A DNA stretch of 5,120 nucleotides from Bacteroidota bacterium. Lineage in GTDB: Bacteria; Bacteroidota; Bacteroidia; Flavobacteriales; Weeksellaceae. The notes below the pieces were generated by a model. It saw only the letters and a program-made list of their open reading frames with translations, was not told the DNA's origin and searched no databases. The stretch's first letter is position 1. Each line of letters begins with the position of its first letter. A program made the position numbers and the translations under genes. The DNA lies in assembly GCA_023399675.1 (NCBI GenBank), contig JAEWOM010000224.1, positions 1 through 5,120 of the forward strand. Reading direction: 5' to 3'. This document shows, piece after piece, positions 1 through 5,120 of this stretch.

Positions 1-2491
1 GCGCAGTACCCGGAAGCGTCAGACCTGTTCTCATTTCACCATCAGCATTATAAATTCCTTTCGCTTCTGACTTGGTAAAGGTATAATTCACATACGCATT
101 GAAGTTTTTCGCAAATCCCGGAAGGAAATCCAGCTGGCGCTGTAATGCCACTTCAAAACCGTAAACATCAACAGTTTCACCGTTTCTGGTTGTAGTGAAT
201 GTATAATTTTCACCAGGATTCAGATTATTCGGAACTCCAGGGAAATCCTGTGCAAATTTGTCAGCACTGTACGTTCCGTCGCGGTACACGTAGATGAAAT
301 CGTTCAGTTTTTTGTAGAAAGCTCCCGCAGAGAAAATTCCCACATTTTTGAAGTAATATTCACCCATGAAATCATAGTTGTATGCATAGGTTGCTTTCAG
401 ATTCGGGTTACCTGCAGAAACATCGTTATCATCCGGAATTACGCTGATGAATGGCGACAGCTGATAATAGTTCGGTCTTGCAATCGCTGTGGAGAATGCT
501 GCACGAAGTACCAGATTGCGAACCGGCGTATATTTCAGCGCAGCGCTCGGAAGGATGTTCGTGTAGTTGTTTTCTACCGTTCTGTTTCCTTCGAAAGAAT
601 CTTCGTCTTCAATAATATTTCCGGTGTATTTTGTCTCTGTATTTTCAATTCTGGCACCCAGAATAACGGAGAAATTATCTGAGAAATTCTGGTCCCATCT
701 TACATAACCTGCATAGATGTTTTCCTTAGCTTCATAATTCAACGCTAAAAATTCTTCCGGAAGCTGGCTCTTATCAAAAAGTGAGGCATTGTTCAGATCG
801 AGGCCTGCAAGGAACGGTGCACCTGCAAAATGTCCCGGTACGTAATTGGAATTTGGATTCCAGTTTTCACCACCCCAGAAAACGGGACCTGCCTGCGACA
901 TATTGTCCATGAAACCGCCTGTCGGCTCATACTCGTAGAAATCGTTTACACGGTCTTTCGATTTCAGTCTTGCTTTACCACCGACTCTTAAGCGGCCTTT
1001 CTGACCTTCAATGATGGAAAGCGGGAATCTGAAATTCAGTTTTGCCGTAATTTCATCTTCGGCAGTATTTCCCTGCTGATCGGTAATTTCTCTCAGTTCA
1101 TACTCATCCAGTGAAGGATCGGTAATGGCTTTCATGTAAGGGAAACGGGTATCTGCAAAATTTCCGTTGAAATTAACATCTTTTACGCGGTAATCGATGT
1201 ATCTTTCGTTCGGCCTCTGCTCTTCTGCTTTCGAATACGAAACGCCCCAATCCATATCAATGGCGCTTCCAAGAATGTGATCACCGCCGATGGAATAATT
1301 CTGCATAATCTGACGTTCCAGTCTTGCTCCCTTGTTGAGATTATCGTTGATTCCGCCTTTGGTCTGGCTGCGAATTTCTGCAGTATATGTACCGTCGGCA
1401 TTTCTTTCAATATCTGTATAACGCAGTCTGTAACGGTTTTCCCAGTCATCACGCCAGTTGTATAATGCGTTCAGATTTAACCGGTGTTTATCGCTCAATT
1501 TAAAATCGAGGTTCGCGCCGATACTTTTCCGTTCACGCTTCACATCGTATTTCCGGATGTCCATTTCTTCCATGTAAATGTTTCCGTCGTCATCCTTTAT
1601 CCAGATCCCTTCCACATTATCGGAACCGAAATCGTTGTAATTATAGGAGCCGTTCAGAACCAACCCTATTTTTCCGTTGGCAAAACGATTTCCGTACATA
1701 AAGGAATTCTGGAAAGCAAACTTGTCGCGGATACCGTTGTATCCGGAACCTGTAGTCAGGGAAATTCTCTGTTTGTTTGGGGCAGTACGTGTTTTCAGTT
1801 CAACGGAACCTCCGATCGCATCACCGTCCATATCCGACGTCAGTGTTTTGTTTACTTCAATCAGCTGAATCATATCTGAAGGAATCAAGTCCATCTGAAC
1901 TTTACGGTTATCTCCTTCCGCAGACGGAATTCTGTTACCGTTCAGTGTCACGGAGTTCAGCTCAGAAGCCAAACCTCTTACAATGATATTTCTGGCTTCA
2001 CCCTGGTCGTTCTGCATGGTAATCCCCGGAATTCTTTTCAGGGCATCTCCGATATTTGCATCCGGAAACTTACCGATCTGGTCCGAAGAAACAACGTTTG
2101 TAATATTCGGGTTGTTCTTCTGTGTGTTCAGTGCTCTGGCCTGACTCTGACGTCCGGCACCAATAATGTTCACCGTCTGCATCTGAATGGTTCTCGGATC
2201 GAGAATGATATTCTGCGTAATACTTCCGGAATCAGAAACCGATACATCGTAGGTGGAGGAACCAAACCCGATATAATCAACGGTCATTGTGTAATTTCCG
2301 GCAGGAACATTCAGGAAAACATAGTTCCCGTCTGCATCGGAAACCGTGTAAATATTACCTGGATTAAGAATAATTTTTGCACCGGGAAGTGCGATTTCGT
2401 TCTGGTCGTTAATACGGCCTGTTACAGTTCCCGTCTGTGCAAATGCCATCATGCCTGCACACAACAACACCGAACATACCAATCTTCTCAT
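1..2491 (-). CDS. TonB-dependent outer-membrane receptor, 3' end beyond the left edge
   Basis: An uninterrupted frame of 830 codons starts at ATG 2491-2489 and leaves the window at the left edge. Probably about 80-120 residues of the barrel are missing. Residues 1-18 are a signal peptide (MRRLV, hydrophobic core, AFA before Q19). Residues about 19-100 form a carboxypeptidase-regulatory-like beta-sandwich (VTGRI, LPGAKI, SDADGNYVF, VPAGNYT). MQTVNII at 104-110 is a possible TonB box. The plug domain spans about 125-235, with IGKFPDANIGDALKRIPG at 139-156, VRGL at 171-174 and GDAIGGSVELKTR at 223-235. The rest alternates aromatic and polar residues like a 22-strand barrel, including the family-typical AIARPNYYQLSPF near residue 670. 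The plug motifs fit the TonB-Xanth-Caul-type receptor family (TIGR01782-like). Such receptors import large or scarce ligands across the outer membrane using TonB-ExbBD energy; the ligand cannot be read from the sequence. It follows the C39 transporter gene on the same strand after 139 bp, with its own candidate promoter, so co-transcription is uncertain. Confidence 0.95.
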   Translation of the reverse strand, partial: MRRLVCSVLLCAGMMAFAQTGTVTGRINDQNEIALPGAKIILNPGNIYTVSDADGNYVFLNVPAGNYTMTVDYIGFGSSTYDVSVSDSGSITQNIILDPRTIQMQTVNIIGAGRQSQARALNTQKNNPNITNVVSSDQIGKFPDANIGDALKRIPGITMQNDQGEARNIIVRGLASELNSVTLNGNRIPSAEGDNRKVQMDLIPSDMIQLIEVNKTLTSDMDGDAIGGSVELKTRTAPNKQRISLTTGSGYNGIRDKFAFQNSFMYGNRFANGKIGLVLNGSYNYNDFGSDNVEGIWIKDDDGNIYMEEMDIRKYDVKRERKSIGANLDFKLSDKHRLNLNALYNWRDDWENRYRLRYTDIERNADGTYTAEIRSQTKGGINDNLNKGARLERQIMQNYSIGGDHILGSAIDMDWGVSYSKAEEQRPNERYIDYRVKDVNFNGNFADTRFPYMKAITDPSLDEYELREITDQQGNTAEDEITAKLNFRFPLSIIEGQKGRLRVGGKARLKSKDRVNDFYEYEPTGGFMDNMSQAGPVFWGGENWNPNSNYVPGHFAGAPFLAGLDLNNASLFDKSQLPEEFLALNYEAKENIYAGYVRWDQNFSDNFSVILGARIENTETKYTGNIIEDEDSFEGNRTVENNYTNILPSAALKYTPVRNLVLRAAFSTAIARPNYYQLSPFISVIPDDNDVSAGNPNLKATYAYNYDFMGEYYFKNVGIFSAGAFYKKLNDFIYVYRDGTYSADKFAQDFPGVPNNLNPGENYTFTTTRNGETVDVYGFEVALQRQLDFLPGFAKNFNAYVNYTFTKSEAKGIYNADGEMRTGLTLPGTA

Positions 2492-2513
2492 CTTACTTAA
2501 GAATTAATTTTTG

Positions 2514-2521
2514 CAAAATTA
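2514..2521 (-). promoter_or_regulatory. Candidate Bacteroidota -7 promoter element for the TonB receptor
   Basis: The minus strand reads TAATTTTG, a perfect match to the Bacteroidota housekeeping -7 consensus TAnnTTTG. It ends 22 bases before the receptor ATG, which would give a leader of about 10-20 nt. No clear TTG -33 element is present at the usual 17-23 nt upstream spacing, so the promoter would be partial or activator-dependent. A chance match in AT-rich DNA is possible. Confidence 0.45.
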
Positions 2522-2554
2522 TTAATAAGTGCTCCATGAGGTATTTCGTAAAAT

Positions 2555-2579
2555 TTAAGTTAATGTTAAACTTACTTAA
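2555..2579. repeat. Imperfect inverted repeat upstream of the TonB receptor promoter, possible operator
   Basis: The arms are TTAAGTTA (2555-2562) and TTACTTAA (2572-2579). They pair at 7 of 8 positions around a 9-nt spacer. Three GTTAA pentamers fall within and beside the repeat (2559-2563 and 2565-2569 on plus, 2580-2576 on minus). The repeat lies about 35-60 bp upstream of the candidate -7 element, where an activator could bind. The AT-only composition makes it a poor RNA hairpin, so a protein-binding site is the more natural reading. Function is inferred from position only. Confidence 0.35.
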
Positions 2580-2630
2580 CACAGAAAAGGCTGTCCGCCA
2601 AGAAAAAACGTATACGGAAAATGCCGGGGA

Positions 2631-4784
2631 TTACATTAACTGATTGTTAACCAGATTAAAGTAAACGCCCTGTTTTTGCAGCAGCTCGTCGTGCGTACCA
2701 TGTTCTGCTATTTCACCGTCGTGCATTACAAGAATCTGATCGGCATTTCTGATGGTACTTAATCTGTGCGCAACAATAAGAACTGTTCTGTTACGGAAAA
2801 ACGAAAACAGATTCTGCATTATTTCCCTTTCATTTCTTGCATCCAGAGCACTGGTCGCTTCGTCGAGCAGGAAAAAACCGGGATCTTTATAAACTGCCCG
2901 AGCAATGAGAACGCGCTGCTTCTGACCTGTACTCAGGCTGATTCCATTATTCCCAATTTCGGTCTGAATTCCCAAAGGCAGAGATGAAACGAGAGACTCG
3001 AGATTCGCAACTTTCAAGGCATAGTTGAGTCTGTCTTCATCGGCATTTTCCACCTGCAGCGTAATGTTTTTCTGAATGCTTTCCGAGAAAATATAGCCTT
3101 CCTGCATTACCGTTCCCGTGGCGTCGCGCCAATTGTGCAGCGGAATTTCTGAAAGTTTCTGATTTCCGAGCATGATCCGCCCCATATCCGGTTCGTAAAA
3201 ACGCAGCAAAAGTTTGAACAGCGTCGTTTTGCCGCTGCCACTTTCACCAACGAGTGCCGTAACTTTTCCGGCAGGAATTCTTGCGTTCAGGTTTTTCAGA
3301 ATTTTGAAATCACCATAACCAAAATCGAGGTTTTCAATGACAATATCTTCGGTAAAATCGGTATGCTGATGGTTTGATTCAACTTTTTCAATCGGCTTGC
3401 TGTGTACTTCTGCAATTCTTTCCAAACTTAAGCCGGCATCCTGCGTAATCTGGATAAAATACAGCAACTGATCAAACGGTGAGTTCATCTGCCCCACAAT
3501 AAAACTGATGGCAAGCATCATTCCGAGAGTCAGATCACCGTCAATAACTGCAAATGCCGAGACACCGGAAATCAGGATATTTTTAAGTTGTGAAATAAAA
3601 CCCGAGCCAATCATTTGATACTGCGTAAGAATCAGCAGTTTTTTATTCCGCTGAAAAAGTTCCTGCTGCAGATCTTCCCATTTGGTGCGCTGAAAATTCT
3701 CCGACTGATTGATTTTTATTTCCGCCATTCCGGCAATCATCTCATTCAGAATATTCTGGTTCTTACTGTTTAAGATAAATTCTTTCTGATCCAGGACTTT
3801 GCGTTTCTTCAAAAAAAGCAGTATCCAGCCAATCGCCATAAAACTCAGCACAAAGAAAATGAGCAAAATCAACAAATCGTAAGTGGCCAAAACCACCGAA
3901 AAAACGAGGAGATTGATAAAAGAGAAGAATATTGACAGTGTGTTGGTCGAGAGGAACGAACTGATGCGGTGATGATCGAGAATCCGCTGCTGAATATCCC
4001 CGACCTTCTTGGAATCGAAGTAAGCAACGGGAAGTTTAATCAGTTTATCGATGAAGTCGCTGATCAGCTTGATGTTTACTTCCGTATTCACTTTCAGCAT
4101 AATCCAACTGCGGACTAGATCCATAAAACTGTTGCCCAGAAACAGGACAATCTGCGAAAGTATGATGAGAACGACGAGGTTTTTGTCGCTGTTATTGATT
4201 CCTTTATCAACCAAATTCTGCGTAAGGAAAGGAAAAACGAGCGTGATCAGACTGGTAATGAGTAAAGTGAGCGAAACCCAGATCAGTGATTTACGGTACG
4301 GTTTCAGATATTTGAACAGAAAATGAAAGCCGCTTTTATTTTTTACTTCCTTTTTCGTATAAAAATCCGGGGTCGGATTCAGCAATAATGCCCTTCCCAA
4401 TCCGTCTTCTTCCAACCAGTGATTTCTGAATTCCGCTTCAGAGAGTTCGAGTTTTCCGAATTCCGGATCAGCAATGGTGATTTTATTACCTCCGCTTTGT
4501 GGAACCAGCACCACAAAATGTTCTTTTCGCCAATGCAGAATGCAGGGTTTTGGTGCTTCCTGCATGAGTTTTTCGAACGGAACTTCCACAGCCATGCTTT
4601 CGAAACCGAGTTCTTCAGATGCCCGAATCAAATCGTGAAAACTCACACCTGTCCGCGACTGCTGCGTCAGGTTTCTCAGATAATCTGCGGAAAATTCTTT
4701 GCCGAAATATTTACAGACAATTCGAAGACATGCAGGGCCACAGTCCATAGAATCGAGCTGTCTGTAATAAACGGTTTTTCCCAC
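2631..4784 (-). CDS. Peptidase-domain ABC transporter (C39 bacteriocin-processing type)
   Basis: This is a complete 717-residue protein, the usual length for a peptidase-containing ABC transporter. Residues about 1-135 are a C39 cysteine peptidase: oxyanion-hole Q9, catalytic C15 in MDCGPACL, H89 in KEHFVVLV and D106 in IADPEFG, so the triad looks intact. Residues about 155-450 are the membrane domain with roughly six hydrophobic helices (near 165-188, 201-222, 282-300, 303-325, 391-415 and 420-445). Residues about 480-717 are the ATPase: Walker A GESGSGKT at 513-520, Q-loop Q561, signature LSTGQKQR at 617-624 (T in place of the common LSGGQ glycine), Walker B FFLLDE ending at E642, D-loop SALD and H-loop H673. 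By family, the protein sits in the inner membrane, cuts precursor leaders after a double-glycine-type site and exports the peptide. Here the likely cargo is the product of the ATP-grasp enzyme encoded 6 bp upstream. The start is GTG; an in-frame TAA directly before it rules out an earlier start, and Q9 and C15 rule out a much later one. Confidence 0.96.
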   Translation of the reverse strand: MGKTVYYRQLDSMDCGPACLRIVCKYFGKEFSADYLRNLTQQSRTGVSFHDLIRASEELGFESMAVEVPFEKLMQEAPKPCILHWRKEHFVVLVPQSGGNKITIADPEFGKLELSEAEFRNHWLEEDGLGRALLLNPTPDFYTKKEVKNKSGFHFLFKYLKPYRKSLIWVSLTLLITSLITLVFPFLTQNLVDKGINNSDKNLVVLIILSQIVLFLGNSFMDLVRSWIMLKVNTEVNIKLISDFIDKLIKLPVAYFDSKKVGDIQQRILDHHRISSFLSTNTLSIFFSFINLLVFSVVLATYDLLILLIFFVLSFMAIGWILLFLKKRKVLDQKEFILNSKNQNILNEMIAGMAEIKINQSENFQRTKWEDLQQELFQRNKKLLILTQYQMIGSGFISQLKNILISGVSAFAVIDGDLTLGMMLAISFIVGQMNSPFDQLLYFIQITQDAGLSLERIAEVHSKPIEKVESNHQHTDFTEDIVIENLDFGYGDFKILKNLNARIPAGKVTALVGESGSGKTTLFKLLLRFYEPDMGRIMLGNQKLSEIPLHNWRDATGTVMQEGYIFSESIQKNITLQVENADEDRLNYALKVANLESLVSSLPLGIQTEIGNNGISLSTGQKQRVLIARAVYKDPGFFLLDEATSALDARNEREIMQNLFSFFRNRTVLIVAHRLSTIRNADQILVMHDGEIAEHGTHDELLQKQGVYFNLVNNQLM

Positions 4785-4793
4785 TTATCTTTA
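4782..4793 (-). other. Tight stop/GTG start junction between ATP-grasp ligase and transporter
   Basis: The ligase TAA (4793-4791) is followed by six bases, AGATAA, and then the GTG start of the transporter (4784-4782). The last three of those bases are an in-frame TAA for the transporter, which fixes GTG as its most upstream possible start. There is no room for a promoter, so the two genes must share an mRNA and translation is probably coupled. The upstream bases AAATAAAGATAA are A-rich with no Shine-Dalgarno sequence. Confidence 0.7.
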
Positions 4794-5120
4794 TTTAAAT
4801 AAAGTATTTTCTCTGCGTTCCACTTTTCCGCAAAGTAAATCGGCAATCGCTTTGGAGATCTTATTTCCATCGGTAAGATTATCGAGCCAAAAGAACTCTC
4901 CCGCACCGTTAATCTCGATAAAATAATAAGTTCCGTCCGGCTCGAGAATCATGTCAATCGCGCCATAATCTACATTATAAACATCGAGCAACTGATGGAT
5001 TTTAGCGGTAATATCTTCGGGCAATTCGGTGAGAACCCAGTCGTGCAGAATGTTTACCCCGTCTTTCCGCCAGTCAACTTTGGCATCCTCGAACTGCTGT
5101 GAATCAATTTCGAACGGGAA
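4791..5120 (-). CDS. Graspetide-type ATP-grasp peptide ligase, C-terminal fragment (MvdC/MvdD-like)
   Basis: The reading frame is open from the right edge to a TAA at 4793-4791, giving 109 residues. The 5' part, roughly two thirds of a family member of about 320-330 residues, lies outside the window. The fragment matches the C-terminal half of an ATP-grasp ligase. It has FPFEID and VDWR near its start, YGAIDMIL at fragment residues 52-59, then PDG and YYFIEINGAGEFFWLD at 65-80, and ends with an ISKAIADLL helix at 88-96. By family knowledge D56, E69 and N71 would bind the Mg ions that hold ATP. The GEFFWLD and AIADLL ending resembles microviridin-type enzymes more than grasp-with-spasm (GwsG) enzymes. 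These cytoplasmic enzymes join Asp/Glu side chains to Ser/Thr or Lys side chains in a precursor peptide, making omega-ester or omega-amide rings. Family members usually read EINP where this one reads EING. The C39 transporter gene starts 6 bp downstream, which supports a peptide-modification role. The ATP-grasp fold is secure; the exact subfamily is less so. Confidence 0.86.
   Translation of the reverse strand, partial: FPFEIDSQQFEDAKVDWRKDGVNILHDWVLTELPEDITAKIHQLLDVYNVDYGAIDMILEPDGTYYFIEINGAGEFFWLDNLTDGNKISKAIADLLCGKVERRENTLFK

Larger units (their letters stand above)
2492..2579 (-). repeat. Direct repeat TTAAGTAAG, one copy abutting the receptor start codon
   Basis: The minus strand carries TTAAGTAAG twice: at 2579-2571, as one arm of the inverted repeat, and at 2500-2492, directly before the receptor ATG. 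The copies are 79 bp apart. The second occupies the ribosome-binding region, which has no GGAGG-like sequence, as is common in Bacteroidota. The match may be chance or may mark two contacts of one regulator. Confidence 0.3.

Noticed and set aside
1183..1986. Several 60-130 codon ORFs on both strands inside the receptor gene
   Set aside because: They are in other frames of a continuous, motif-rich TonB receptor frame and have no independent start signals or recognisable domains.
2495..2537. 14-codon minus-strand ORF (MEHLLII...) just before the receptor start, considered as a leader peptide
   Set aside because: The candidate -7 element lies inside it, it has no recognisable regulatory codon run, and its AT-rich sequence makes a short ORF likely by chance.
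2581..2620. Possible intrinsic terminator after the transporter gene (GGC-GGACA-GCC followed by TTTT, and CGTATACG followed by TTTTTT, minus strand)
   Set aside because: The first has only a 3-bp stem and the second is a palindrome with no loop. Neither would form a stable terminator hairpin, so read-through into the receptor cannot be excluded.
2536..2643. 35-codon plus-strand ORF (MRYFVKFKL...) between the transporter 3' end and the receptor promoter, considered as a graspetide precursor
   Set aside because: It lies opposite to all other genes, overlaps the transporter stop region, has no ribosome-binding or -7 element of its own, and shows no repeated Thr/Lys-Asp/Glu core or double-glycine leader.
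4676..4906. 76-codon minus-strand ORF spanning the ligase/transporter junction
   Set aside because: It is out of frame with both genes, whose own frames carry clear ATP-grasp and C39 motifs, and its sequence matches no family I recognise.
4791..5120. Assignment of the ligase fragment to the grasp-with-spasm (GwsG) family
   Set aside because: The C terminus reads GEFFWLD followed by AIADLL, as in microviridin-type ligases. It lacks the GQF and CNY-type ending I associate with GwsG, and no SPASM-domain gene is visible. Only the C-terminal third is available, so this is not final.

Overview
The window looks like chromosomal DNA from a Bacteroidota bacterium, most likely class Flavobacteriia and possibly Weeksellaceae (the Chryseobacterium group). 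Three things support this. A large outer-membrane TonB-dependent receptor carries an N-terminal carboxypeptidase-regulatory-like domain. A perfect Bacteroidota-type TAnnTTTG -7 promoter element lies upstream of it. The ribosome-binding regions are A-rich and lack a Shine-Dalgarno sequence. The family-level placement is a guess.

All three genes are on the minus strand, so transcription runs from the right edge to the left. At the right edge (4791-5120) is the last 109 codons of an ATP-grasp peptide ligase of the microviridin/graspetide type (MvdC/MvdD-like). Six bases after its stop comes a complete 717-residue peptidase-containing ABC transporter (2631-4784) with an N-terminal C39 cysteine peptidase domain, a six-helix membrane domain and a C-terminal ATPase. 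A 139-bp intergenic region (2492-2630) follows, with a candidate promoter and a repeat cluster. Then comes a TonB-dependent receptor (1-2491) that runs off the left edge after 830 codons.

The first two genes form a coherent unit: the ATP-grasp enzyme would install side-chain ester or amide crosslinks in a ribosomal precursor peptide, and the C39 transporter would cut off the leader and export the product. This is the 3' part of a graspetide (RiPP) biosynthetic cluster. The precursor peptide and any second ATP-grasp enzyme are not in the window and would be expected just past the right edge. The TonB-dependent receptor appears to have its own promoter. Whether it belongs to the peptide system or is simply the next gene cannot be decided from this window.

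No RNA genes, CRISPR arrays, insertion sequences or convincing intrinsic terminators were seen. The only non-coding stretches are the 139-bp and 6-bp gaps.
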